DNA from: Allomuricauda sp. NBRC 101325
Lineage (GTDB): Bacteria > Bacteroidota > Bacteroidia > Flavobacteriales > Flavobacteriaceae
Length of the DNA stretch: 64,000 nucleotides
Reading direction: 5' to 3'
NCBI RefSeq assembly: GCF_030268205.1
Contig: NZ_BSQF01000003.1
Span: 111,687-175,686, forward strand
Position 1 is the stretch's first letter. Each line of letters opens with the position of its first letter. This document shows, one piece after another, positions 1 through 8,251 of the stretch. The translations under genes were made by a program, and so were the position numbers. The notes under the pieces are model-generated. The model ran no database searches. It was not told the origin of the DNA and worked only from the letters and a program-made list of their open reading frames with translations.

Positions 1-537
1 ACCTTGGAGGGGACCCTTGTGATGGACAACTATGACATCACTGCGGATGTTGGCCCCGAGACCCCGACGGTAAAGAGCTTCCCTGTTACCGTTACCGACG
101 GCCAAGTAAACCTATACCTATCTGCCCTAGCGGCTGATGGTGGGGTTGACCAGCCCAAGATATCGGCCATAAGGATCTTGGAAAGTACAAGTATCGCAGC
201 GAAAGCACCAATTGATGTTACTGAAACTAATGTGGATGAAAAAGAGAGTGGTGTACTCTTATTCGAACAAGAAGTAGTTCCGTTCGACATAATTTTATAT
301 CCAAACCCAGGGGCAACCCAAGTTACGATTTCCACTAGATCGCTTGAAGCTAATGTCATGGATATTCGAATCTTTGATTCTACGGGTCAATTGGTACGCT
401 CCTTTAACCCAACATCCTATAGAGACGGTAATGATTATACTTTACCGGTACATAGTTTACAGGCGGGTGTTTACCACTTGGGAATTATTACTCAAGATGG
501 CAAGGTTTATTTCAAACAAATGATAGTTCGGAAATAA
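1..537 (+). CDS. T9SS type A sorting domain protein, C-terminal part (5' end outside window)
   Basis: The reading frame is open from the window edge to TAA at 535-537, so the start lies upstream. The first ~60 residues have short beta-strand segments ending in KISAIRILE, like the end of a malectin/CBM-type carbohydrate-binding domain. A low-complexity linker follows, and the last ~80 residues begin FDIILYPNPG and end in FKQMIVRK, the usual shape of a type IX secretion C-terminal sorting domain. Family knowledge: such proteins are moved across the outer membrane by the PorSS/T9SS and anchored or released. By hand count GC is about 55% in 1-180 and about 39% in 181-540, so the two domains may have different histories. 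The enzymatic part, if any, is not visible. Confidence 0.8.
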   Translation, partial: TLEGTLVMDNYDITADVGPETPTVKSFPVTVTDGQVNLYLSALAADGGVDQPKISAIRILESTSIAAKAPIDVTETNVDEKESGVLLFEQEVVPFDIILYPNPGATQVTISTRSLEANVMDIRIFDSTGQLVRSFNPTSYRDGNDYTLPVHSLQAGVYHLGIITQDGKVYFKQMIVRK

Positions 538-562
538 AGTTCCAAAGACAGTATAATTAAAT

Positions 563-603
563 AAAAACCCTTCTTTCAACAATTTGAATGAAGGGTTTTT
601 TTA
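563..603 (+). terminator. Rho-independent terminator after the T9SS protein
   Basis: CCCTTC (568-573) pairs with GAAGGG (589-594) and TCAA with TTGA inside; an A-run precedes and a run of seven or more T follows. It ends the plus transcript and, because the flanks are A and T runs, may also serve the convergent minus gene at 647. Confidence 0.85.
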
Positions 604-646
604 TGCTTTTAAAAATGAAAATTGGACCGATGGTATCCTACAGAAA

Positions 647-1390
647 CTAGTAAAAAGTTTGGATAGTATTTTCAACTATGGGATGTAATCGATCCAGTAT
701 TTTGGTTGATATTTTGATGTGCTTTAGTAAGTTCAAATGTCGTTGATTGTGCACATCGGTTCCAACAAAATCGAAATGTCGATCATTGAGTAATTTCTCC
801 GCTATTTTTTGTACGCTGGTACCATAGGACTCCGAAGAAAGTGATAGAAGATTGAGTTGAAATTGAATGCCATTCGCTTTCATGGATTCATATTTTCCAT
901 ATTTGCCATGAAAATACATGTAGCGTTCCGGGTGCGCCAAAATTGGAAAAAATTTATGTCGTGAAATTTTGTCCACTGCAATATCAAAATTAAAAGAAGG
1001 TTGTAGATAGGACATTTCAACAAGTAAGTGGTGTTTGCCAATTGGCAAGACCCCACCATTTTTTAAAATAGTTTCAAAATTATCATCGATCATGTGTTCC
1101 GCGGCATAATCAATTTGTACCGCATCCATTCCTTTTTTCTCCAACTCCTTTGATAATAAATGGAAGGAATCAGCAATGGTTTTTGGAGTATTATCATACA
1201 TATTGTGCATGATATGGGGGGTACATACAAATTTGGTCATTCCAAATTCTGAAAAAGACTTCAGCAATGCTATGGATTCATCGACCGTTTTTGCACCATC
1301 GTCAATTCCAGGTAGAATATGATTGTGGATATCCACCAATCCATGAAGATAATCTACCAAGTACACCTTTTTCTGGAAAAAACTGATCAT
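647..1390 (-). CDS. PHP-type tyrosine-protein phosphatase (CpsB/CapC/YwqE family)
   Basis: The N-terminal motif DIHNHILPGIDDGA is the metal-binding signature of CpsB/CapC phosphatases. Further PHP ligands are TPHIMHN, the His/Glu around AAEHM, AHPERY and GTDVHN. The family uses a metal cluster to dephosphorylate bacterial tyrosine kinases (Wzc/CpsD type) that control capsule and exopolysaccharide length. I chose the ATG at 1388-1390 (MISFFQKK...) because it puts the metal motif about 20 residues in, as in the family; the frame stays open upstream to 1468 but that stretch is unlike the family. The protein is about 247 residues, cytoplasmic. No polysaccharide genes flank it here, so its kinase partner must be elsewhere. 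Confidence 0.85.
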   Translation of the reverse strand: MISFFQKKVYLVDYLHGLVDIHNHILPGIDDGAKTVDESIALLKSFSEFGMTKFVCTPHIMHNMYDNTPKTIADSFHLLSKELEKKGMDAVQIDYAAEHMIDDNFETILKNGGVLPIGKHHLLVEMSYLQPSFNFDIAVDKISRHKFFPILAHPERYMYFHGKYGKYESMKANGIQFQLNLLSLSSESYGTSVQKIAEKLLNDRHFDFVGTDVHNQRHLNLLKHIKISTKILDRLHPIVENTIQTFY

Positions 1391-1581
1391 GCCTAAAATT
1401 TGGACTGCAAAGATAATCGATAAACGGCATTTAGGGGAATCTTGGGAAAGTAAAACAGGCACCAACAAAAAACCGACCTGAATGGGCCGGTTTAATGGAT
1501 TCGCTACTATATATGTCTTAAATAAACTTTATCAAATTTATACTTTAAAATAAAGCACGGGAATTAACAGAAGATCAAAAA

Positions 1582-1609
1582 GGTTAATGAAAGATTAATA
1601 GGATTAACC
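1582..1609 (+). promoter_or_regulatory. GATTAA-type repeats / inverted repeat upstream of the kinase-regulator pair
   Basis: GGTTAAT (1582-1588) and ATTAACC (1603-1609) form a perfect 7-bp inverted repeat. In between, GATTAA occurs at 1593-1598 and again at 1602-1607, a 9-bp step, with related GTTAAT at 1583-1588. Tandem half-sites like this fit binding by an OmpR-type regulator, so autoregulation by the product of the gene at 2918 is an inference. The position 40-70 bp before the ATG at 1650 also favours that start. Confidence 0.4.
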
Positions 1610-1649
1610 AATGGGTAAATTGCTGCTGTTTTTTTGTTTACTTCGCATA

Positions 1650-2921
1650 ATGCCGACCAAAAGAAACATATATATAGTGGTATTTGTCCTGTCCGTAATT
1701 GGACTCTTGGTGGTGCAATACCAGTTTCTAAGGGTTGGATTGGGATTGGCAAAAGCTCAGTTTTCAGAGAAAATTGATGTTGCAAGAGATCATATCAATA
1801 GTGAACTGTCCGAATTAAATTCCCTGACCTATACCTTGGGCAATGCCATCCAAAAAGACACTTCCGAACTAAAAATTGGATTGGACAGTCTTCAGAAGGT
1901 ATCCCAATTCTATCTTAATGATTATGTGGATTACCAACTGGGTGTTTCAGGAATCGACGCTCCATTTTCTTACAGATTGTATTCCAGGGATTCCATTACC
2001 TATCTCACTTCTTCGGATTCCTTTGCGATGGATGACGAAATGCTCACATATCCTATTAAATTGGAAGGTTATTTACCGGATTTGCTCAATAAGGAAATTA
2101 TTCTGGAATTGGGCTTCAACGACCTGAACAACTATTTTATGGGGCAATTAAATGGGTTGACGATTCCAGGGCTTATTTTCCTGCTGTTGATCATAATCGT
2201 TGTAATTTGGGTGTTGCGTTCCTTTTATTGGCAAAGCAGTATCATTACCACCACAAACGATTTTATAAATAACCTAACCCACGAGCTCAAAACTCCCGTG
2301 TTTTCAATTGGATTGGCCACCAAAATATTGGAAGAAGGTTTGCCGGAAAACAAAAGAACGGTAGTGGAATTGATTCGAAGGGAATCTGACCGACTCAAAA
2401 AACATATTGATAAGGTGTTGGAATTGGCCAGTCTGGAATCGGGCAGGAATGTGCTCCAATTTTCAACCTTTGACTTTAGACCTGAGTTGAAGCGTATTTG
2501 CGAAGATTTTGCTTTATTGGCGCAACATGATGAAATGGAGTTTGAATTTGATTTGGAGGAAGGCAATTATCCAATACAGGCTGAAAAATTTCATTTGGAA
2601 AATGTGATCGTCAACCTGCTGGAAAATGCCAAGAAATACTCGGATGACCCAAAAGTCAAATTAAAATCGTTCACTGAAAAAGGAAAGCTTAAAATTCAAA
2701 TATCGGACAATGGGCAGGGTATTGCCAAGCAAGATATAGGTAAGATATTTAGAAAATATTATCGGGTTAAAAATGGTGATGTACATAAGGTAAAAGGCTA
2801 TGGCTTGGGTCTGTATTATGTGCAAAAAATTATTAAGATGCACCGCGGCAAAATAGGGGTAGAAAGCGAATTGGGCAAAGGCACCACCTTTACCATTTCC
2901 CTAAAACTTTTGAAAAAATGA
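1650..2921 (+). CDS. Two-component sensor histidine kinase (RprX-like)
   Basis: One N-terminal membrane helix (about residues 6-24), a periplasmic region, and a second helix near residues 175-195 are followed by a HisKA box NLTHELKTP with the phospho-acceptor His at about residue 211. The HATPase domain has N box VNLLENAKKYS, G1 ISDNGQGI and G2 GYGLGLYYVQKI. There is no HAMP or PAS domain. I chose ATG 1650 (MPTKRNIYIVV) because the membrane helix then starts at once, as in related Bacteroidota kinases; an upstream in-frame ATG at 1611 would add 13 residues over the repeat element. It overlaps the regulator gene by 4 bp (ATGA). The architecture resembles Bacteroides RprX; the signal is unknown. 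Confidence 0.9.
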   Translation: MPTKRNIYIVVFVLSVIGLLVVQYQFLRVGLGLAKAQFSEKIDVARDHINSELSELNSLTYTLGNAIQKDTSELKIGLDSLQKVSQFYLNDYVDYQLGVSGIDAPFSYRLYSRDSITYLTSSDSFAMDDEMLTYPIKLEGYLPDLLNKEIILELGFNDLNNYFMGQLNGLTIPGLIFLLLIIIVVIWVLRSFYWQSSIITTTNDFINNLTHELKTPVFSIGLATKILEEGLPENKRTVVELIRRESDRLKKHIDKVLELASLESGRNVLQFSTFDFRPELKRICEDFALLAQHDEMEFEFDLEEGNYPIQAEKFHLENVIVNLLENAKKYSDDPKVKLKSFTEKGKLKIQISDNGQGIAKQDIGKIFRKYYRVKNGDVHKVKGYGLGLYYVQKIIKMHRGKIGVESELGKGTTFTISLKLLKK

Positions 2922-3616
2922 ACAAAAAGTACAAATTGATCTTAGTGGAGGACGATAGCTCATTGGGCTACTTGCTTTCCGAATATTTGGGAATGAAGAA
3001 TTTTGAAGTGGTATGGGCCAAAACAGCCGAAGAAGCCATGCTCAAGACCAAATCAAATGCTTTTGACTTGGCAATTTTGGATGTGATGCTGCCCGATATG
3101 GATGGTTTTGAACTTTCACAAAAAATAAAGGGAATCAATCCCGAACTGCCATTTTTATTTTTAACGGCTCGTTCCCTTAAGATAGATGTACTTAAAGGTT
3201 TTTCCATGGGAGCTGTGGATTATCTTAAAAAACCCATCGATGAAGAGGAGTTGGTGGTCCGTATCAATGCCTTGTTATCACGATTGACCACTTCGGAAGA
3301 AGAGGAAGAACTGGCTTCTGAATATGAGATGGGGGATTACATTCTAAATATGGACAATTTTGAGTTGCGACATAAAGGCGAACTCATAAAATTAACAGGG
3401 AAAGAGTTTGACCTTTTGGCCCTTTTGGCAAAAAATCAAAATCAATTGTGTACCCACAAAGAAATATTGACCACCATTTGGGACAAAAACGATTATTTTA
3501 ATAAAAAGAGTTTAAATGTTTTTGTTTCTCACTTAAGAAAACACTTGGGCAAGGATAGTCGATTAAGCATTGTAAACGTGAACCGCCGTGGATTTATGCT
3601 ACGGGTAGAGGAGTAG
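2918..3616 (+). CDS. Response regulator, OmpR/PhoB family (RprY-like)
   Basis: The receiver domain (residues 1-120) has the acidic pair ED(D) at 11-12, phospho-acceptor Asp55 in AILDVMLPDMDG, the conserved Thr in FLTARS, and Lys in YLKKPID. The C-terminal winged helix (about 135-232) includes LTGKEFDLLALLAKN and VFVSHLRKHLG, typical of OmpR/PhoB DNA-binding domains. The 4-bp overlap with the kinase gene argues for translational coupling and a cognate pair. No insertion or missing active residue was seen. Targets are not known; the repeats at 1582-1609 are a candidate site. Confidence 0.92.
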   Translation: MNKKYKLILVEDDSSLGYLLSEYLGMKNFEVVWAKTAEEAMLKTKSNAFDLAILDVMLPDMDGFELSQKIKGINPELPFLFLTARSLKIDVLKGFSMGAVDYLKKPIDEEELVVRINALLSRLTTSEEEEELASEYEMGDYILNMDNFELRHKGELIKLTGKEFDLLALLAKNQNQLCTHKEILTTIWDKNDYFNKKSLNVFVSHLRKHLGKDSRLSIVNVNRRGFMLRVEE

Positions 3617-3679
3617 TGATTTAAAGCTTGGCTTAATTTTTGTGTACTATTGTTTAACCGACCAAGCGCTCTTTTTATC

Positions 3680-3913
3680 ATGTTCAAGTTTTTTAAAATT
3701 TCCCCCGCAAAACCCTCCTTATGTCAATTGGACCATTTATTTGGTCAAACCATAAGCAATTTAGGAGTACCCGAACAAATTGCCTATTGCAAAAGGCTCA
3801 TCGAAAGTTCACGTTACCATTTAACACATTCCTGCTCCAAAAAGGAAATCCCTTACCTAAAGGAACTCATCGATGCAGCGGATAGGGAGCTTCAACTTTT
3901 GTGCGATAGGTAA
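3680..3913 (+). CDS. Small conserved-looking protein of unknown function
   Basis: A 77-residue frame begins MFKFFKISPAKPSLCQLD and ends ELQLLCDR. It has two charged helices (VPEQIAYCKRLIESSRY and EIPYLKELIDAADREL) and no signal peptide or membrane segment, so it should be cytoplasmic. An in-frame TTG at 3650 is possible but ATG 3680 gives a more usual N-terminus. It lies 63 bp after the regulator gene and 50 bp before the next exported protein. I do not recognise the family; coding status rests on its open frame, ATG and normal composition. Confidence 0.6.
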   Translation: MFKFFKISPAKPSLCQLDHLFGQTISNLGVPEQIAYCKRLIESSRYHLTHSCSKKEIPYLKELIDAADRELQLLCDR

Positions 3914-3963
3914 ATTTATAAGCTTCAAAAATCGTAAGTTTAGGGTCGATAAAATACCTCAAA

Positions 3964-4728
3964 ATGAAGAAATCGATTCTACTATTGGCCTTGTTTTCAA
4001 TCTGTATCAATGTGTTTGCCACCGAAACCAAACTTATGGTTCGGGCAAAGGCAAAGGATGCCAAATTTGTGGGCAGCTCCATTGGTGGGGCATACGTGAT
4101 TATTAGAAATAGTTTAAACGGTCAAATTTTGGCCGAAGGTAAAACCGCTGGTAGCACTGGAAATACAGGTTTGATAATGAAAAGTGCCCATGAACGTTAT
4201 ACCCAGTTGGCCGATGATAAAACAGCTGGATTTTTGGCGGTAATCGATATTGACGAACCCACTTTTGTGAGTGTGGAAGTCTTCTCCCCAATAAACAAAA
4301 AGAACGCCCAGATCCAGGCGAGCACCCAACTTTGGTTGATTCCAGGTAAAGATATTCTAGGTGATGGGGTAGTGGTAGAGATCCCTGGATTTGTGGTCGA
4401 AGTTTTAACACCGAACACCCATCAATATATTGCTCTTGAATCCATAATTAAGACAGGAGTAAAAATTGAGGCCAATATTGTAATGATGTGCGGTTGTCCT
4501 ATTGAAAAGGAAGGGGTTTGGGATTCAAACCAAATGGAGGTGAAAGCATTGGTGGAAAAAGATGGTAAAAACTTTACAGAGATTACATTGACCAACCCTA
4601 AGCAAAACACCTTCGACGGCCAGTTGGAAATCAAGGAAACCGGTTATTACCAAATCACGGTTTATGCCTATAATGCTACAACGGGTAACACGGGAGTGGA
4701 TAAAATTAATTTTGTGGTTCGAGATTAA
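3964..4728 (+). CDS. Exported protein of unknown function
   Basis: The N-terminus MKKSILLLALFSICINVFA is a signal peptide with cleavage likely after VFA. The 235-residue mature part is rich in beta strands and carries a tight Cys pair in MMCGCPI near residue 175, which could bind metal or form a disulfide. The last ~70 residues (EKDGKNFTEITLTNP...YYQITVYAYN) look like an Ig-like beta sandwich. It is not a lipoprotein and lacks a T9SS sorting domain, so periplasm is the likely place. I do not recognise a named family. Confidence 0.75.
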   Translation: MKKSILLLALFSICINVFATETKLMVRAKAKDAKFVGSSIGGAYVIIRNSLNGQILAEGKTAGSTGNTGLIMKSAHERYTQLADDKTAGFLAVIDIDEPTFVSVEVFSPINKKNAQIQASTQLWLIPGKDILGDGVVVEIPGFVVEVLTPNTHQYIALESIIKTGVKIEANIVMMCGCPIEKEGVWDSNQMEVKALVEKDGKNFTEITLTNPKQNTFDGQLEIKETGYYQITVYAYNATTGNTGVDKINFVVRD

Positions 4729-4822
4729 ATGAAGATTCCCCGTCAAGATTTGTTTTGTTGTTAGTTTGATTTCTTAATTTTTGGTACCTTTTACCCTCAA
4801 AACCAACCTTCTTGCTTTGAAA

Positions 4823-7372
4823 ATGAAACTAGTGTTCCCCCTGGCATTGGTACTTTTCGTATCATGTCAAAATACGCCAAATAAGGATTTGTTGGATGTA
4901 GGTATCCCGATGGAAATGGCCACCTATCGTAAACAACAAGTCTCTGATGTTGTGTACTCACTTTCTTTTACAATTCCAGAAAAGATTGAGGAGCCTATTT
5001 TATCAACTTTGGTATTCGACGTAAATATCAACGACCTTGCCCATCCCCTTTATTTGGATTTTAATGCAGATGCCAGTTTGTTACAAAGACTTGTGGTCAA
5101 TGGCGAAGAACAAGATATAGTGCACCAAAAGGAGCATTTGATCATTACGGAGAACCTTCAAAATGGTGGGAACCACATTGAAATAGGTTTCAATGCAGGG
5201 GAATTGTCACTAAATCGAAATGATGACTTTTTATATACCTTATTGGTTCCAGATAGGGCGAGTACACTGTTTCCATGTTTTGACCAGCCCAACATTAAGG
5301 CTAAATACGTTTTAGATGTTATCGCACCAAAAGAATGGTCGGTAATAACAGGTGCACCCTTAAAGGCCAAATCAAGTGAGGATCAAGGGAGGGTACATTT
5401 TCAGTTTGAAGAAAGTGATGCCATGAGTACCTATTTGTTCTCCATGGTAGCAGGTAAATTTCAGTCGGTGACCGAAAATCCAGGAATTTTTGATATGACC
5501 TTGTTATACCGTGAAACGGATTCTGTTAAGGTCGATTTTAGTATTCCTGTCATATTTGATATGCATCAAAGATCTATTGACTTTTTAAAAGGGTATACCA
5601 ATTATGATTTCCCGTTCAAGAAGTTGGATTACGCGGCCATTCCAGGTTTTCAATATGGAGGGATGGAGCATGTAGGTGCCATTCAATACAATCAAGGTTC
5701 CATTTTTATGGATGAAAGTGCAACCGAACGAAGACGTTTGGGAGGGGCAAAGTTGATTGCCCACGAAACTTCCCATATGTGGTTTGGGGATATGGTTACC
5801 ATGGATTGGTTCAACGATGTGTGGATGAAAGAGGTTTTTGCCAATTTTATGGCGGATAAAATTGTAAATCCATCATTCCCGGACGTAAACCATAAGCTAC
5901 AATTTATGATTTCCCATTACAGAGGCGCCTATGGTGAGGATAGAACCCGAGGAACCAATCCGATTAGACAAGAGCTCGATAATTTAAAAAATGCAGGTAG
6001 CTTATACGGTGGTATTATTTATAATAAAGCACCTATAATGATGCGTCAGTTGGAGGCCGCTTTGGGAGAAATCGAATTTAGGGAAGGCATTCGAGAATAT
6101 ATTGCCAACTACGCTTATGGGAATGCCACTTGGAATGATTTGGTGGATATTCTGGACAAAAGAAGTCCTAAGGATATCAAAAAATGGAGTGAGGTTTGGG
6201 TCAATCAATCGGGTAGGCCTATCATCAAACAAGATATTGGTTATGTGGATGGTAAAATCCAAAACTTTTCCATTTCGCAGCAGGCCGAAGATGGTAGCGA
6301 TAAGTTTTGGCCACAGACCTTCGAAGTTTCGTTGGTGTACAAGGACAGTACCCATGTGATACCTGTGGATATGGATAGCAAGAGTATTTCCATTTCGTCT
6401 GCCGTGGGAATAGCCAAACCCGATGCTATTATCTATAATTCAGATGCTTTTGGTTATGGTCTATTTCCAATTAGTATGATAGATGCACATGTGATACCTT
6501 ATTTGGAACATGAAGTTGCACGGGGTTATGCTTATTTGAATAGTTATGAGAATACCTTGGCAGGCAATTTTAAACCCCATGAAAATCTTGATTTATTAAT
6601 GACGGGAATTCAGGAGGAGGAGAATGAGTTTATTCATGGAATGATCTGTGGTGAAGCAAGTAGCATTTTTTGGAACTACTTGACCCCAGAAGAGCGTGAA
6701 GCCCAACAGCCTATTATAGAAACTATTTTATGGCAACAACTCTTAAAACAAAACAAGGATGCCAATATCAAAAAGAACATTTTTGACCTTTGGAAAGGAA
6801 TAGCCTATTCCGATGAGGCGAAGGAGAAATTATATCGTATTTGGAGCAAAAAAATGGAGATAGCCGATTTAAAGCTAAACCAAGATGACTATACGGGAAT
6901 GGCCATGAGTTTGGCACTTTATGGACATGGGGATGCCCAAAATATATTGGCCACTGCCATAGGGGAGCTTACAAATCAAGATAAAATAAACCGATTTGAA
7001 TTTTTGATGCCAGCGCTTTCTTCCGATAGTTTGGTTAGGGATGCCTTTTTCCGTTCTTTTAAAGATGCTAAAAATCGAGAAAAGGAATCTTGGGTTTTGA
7101 CCGCCTGTGATTTCATCCATCATCCCTTACGCCAAGAAACAGCAATAAAACATGTGCCCTTGGCCTTGGATTTGTTGCAGGAAATTCAACAAACAGGTGA
7201 TATCTTTTTCCCAAAACGATGGCTGTCTTCAACGGTGGGTCAATATCAATCCAAAGAAGCTATGGAATACGTGAACGAATACCTTTCATCACATCCCAAC
7301 CTTCAACCTGCACTAAAAGGAAAATTACTTCAGGCCACAGACGATCTGTATCGTTTTGTAAATCAGCATTAA
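4823..7372 (+). CDS. M1 family metallopeptidase (aminopeptidase N-like), lipoprotein
   Basis: The ATG at 4823 gives MKLVFPLALVLFVSC, a lipoprotein signal with the lipobox Cys at residue 15; an upstream TTG at 4781 would bury it. Zinc ligands are His314, His318 (HETSH) and Glu337 in VWMKEVFA, the exact HEXXH-X18-E spacing of gluzincins. The substrate-binding GAMEN element appears as GGMEH at residues 279-283, a change common in Bacteroidota members. About 849 residues, the usual M1 length with a C-terminal helical domain. It should trim N-terminal residues from peptides in the periplasm or at the outer membrane. It appears monocistronic. Confidence 0.92.
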   Translation: MKLVFPLALVLFVSCQNTPNKDLLDVGIPMEMATYRKQQVSDVVYSLSFTIPEKIEEPILSTLVFDVNINDLAHPLYLDFNADASLLQRLVVNGEEQDIVHQKEHLIITENLQNGGNHIEIGFNAGELSLNRNDDFLYTLLVPDRASTLFPCFDQPNIKAKYVLDVIAPKEWSVITGAPLKAKSSEDQGRVHFQFEESDAMSTYLFSMVAGKFQSVTENPGIFDMTLLYRETDSVKVDFSIPVIFDMHQRSIDFLKGYTNYDFPFKKLDYAAIPGFQYGGMEHVGAIQYNQGSIFMDESATERRRLGGAKLIAHETSHMWFGDMVTMDWFNDVWMKEVFANFMADKIVNPSFPDVNHKLQFMISHYRGAYGEDRTRGTNPIRQELDNLKNAGSLYGGIIYNKAPIMMRQLEAALGEIEFREGIREYIANYAYGNATWNDLVDILDKRSPKDIKKWSEVWVNQSGRPIIKQDIGYVDGKIQNFSISQQAEDGSDKFWPQTFEVSLVYKDSTHVIPVDMDSKSISISSAVGIAKPDAIIYNSDAFGYGLFPISMIDAHVIPYLEHEVARGYAYLNSYENTLAGNFKPHENLDLLMTGIQEEENEFIHGMICGEASSIFWNYLTPEEREAQQPIIETILWQQLLKQNKDANIKKNIFDLWKGIAYSDEAKEKLYRIWSKKMEIADLKLNQDDYTGMAMSLALYGHGDAQNILATAIGELTNQDKINRFEFLMPALSSDSLVRDAFFRSFKDAKNREKESWVLTACDFIHHPLRQETAIKHVPLALDLLQEIQQTGDIFFPKRWLSSTVGQYQSKEAMEYVNEYLSSHPNLQPALKGKLLQATDDLYRFVNQH

Positions 7373-7505
7373 AGCGATTTTATGTAACCAATGTTACTCT
7401 TAAAAAATCATAAATAACTGAAAAACAGTTGTTTATGACTAATATCATAGGATTTTCAATATCCCATATCTAACTTGTGTCCTTAATTTTTTTAAAGCGA
7501 GTACC

Positions 7506-8177
7506 ATGAAAAAGATGTTAATGCTGGTGTTCGTTGTTCTGGGAACAGTGACACTTATGGCACAAGACAGGGATAGGGACAGAGTCCAAGATCCCGATCA
7601 AGACCGAGACCGTTTAATGTTGGTTGATGGCGATGTTCTTCAAATTCGCGATCGCGACCAAATTCGGTTGCAAGACCCCATTACACTAAACGATGGAACG
7701 GTGGTGAACCCCAATGGCGTTTATTTTACAAGAGATCGTGATAGACTTCGATTAAAAGATGGAGAGTGTTTGGACAATGACGGAATCATGTACCGAAACG
7801 AGTATCAGTATCGGTATAAATTACAACAATCCGATAAAGGACTTACCAATGCCCAAATTCAACTACGCAACCAAAATAGGTATCAATTAATGTTGATTGA
7901 TGGGGAAGTGTATCAAATTAAAACACAATCCCAGAATCGGTTGCAACAACGTCTTGAATTGGCAAATGGGGGAACCATTGATCCTGATGGCAGCTATATG
8001 ACCCAAAACCGTCAACATTTGCGATTACAAGATGGGGAATGTTTGAACTTGGCAGGTGAAAAATTCACCAACATGTACCAACATCGTAAAATGATGTTGC
8101 AAAAAAACATGAAGTCCATGAAAAACATGAAATCAAAAAAGACTTCTTTAAAAAAGAAAAGCGGTCAAATAATGTAA
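7506..8177 (+). CDS. Exported two-repeat protein (DUF6799-like)
   Basis: MKKMLMLVFVVLGTVTLMAQ is a signal peptide ending at AQ. The mature protein starts with alternating Asp/Arg (DRDRDRVQDPDQDRDR), has two copies of a ~60-residue unit (LMLVDGDVLQI...LRLKDGECL and LMLIDGEVYQI...LRLQDGECL), and ends in a Lys/Met-rich tail. The unit resembles DUF6799, a Bacteroidota family of unknown role with DG(E/K) turns. The two units diverge outside the LM(L/V)DG and DGECL cores, so the duplication is old. Periplasmic or surface location is inferred from the signal peptide. Function unknown. Confidence 0.75.
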   Translation: MKKMLMLVFVVLGTVTLMAQDRDRDRVQDPDQDRDRLMLVDGDVLQIRDRDQIRLQDPITLNDGTVVNPNGVYFTRDRDRLRLKDGECLDNDGIMYRNEYQYRYKLQQSDKGLTNAQIQLRNQNRYQLMLIDGEVYQIKTQSQNRLQQRLELANGGTIDPDGSYMTQNRQHLRLQDGECLNLAGEKFTNMYQHRKMMLQKNMKSMKNMKSKKTSLKKKSGQIM

Positions 8178-8194
8178 TTGCTGGAATTTGAATG

Positions 8195-8223
8195 GGCCAT
8201 ATCTCAAAGTATTGAGGTATGGC
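8195..8223 (+). terminator. Intergenic hairpin after the repeat protein
   Basis: GGCCATA-T-CTCAA (8195-8207) pairs with TTGAG-G-TATGGCC (8211-8223) with one T-G wobble and a short loop. A T-run appears only about 10 bases later (CTTTTTG), so it may be a weak terminator or a stability element between 8177 and 8252. Confidence 0.5.
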
Positions 8224-8251
8224 CTAGACTTCACTTTTTGAATAATGGATC

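Noticed and set aside
1465..1493. Inverted repeat AACCGACC/GGCCGGTT between the phosphatase and kinase genes
   Set aside because: It has a mismatch, no fitting T-run for either flanking gene, and lies upstream of both genes, so a terminator call is not supported.
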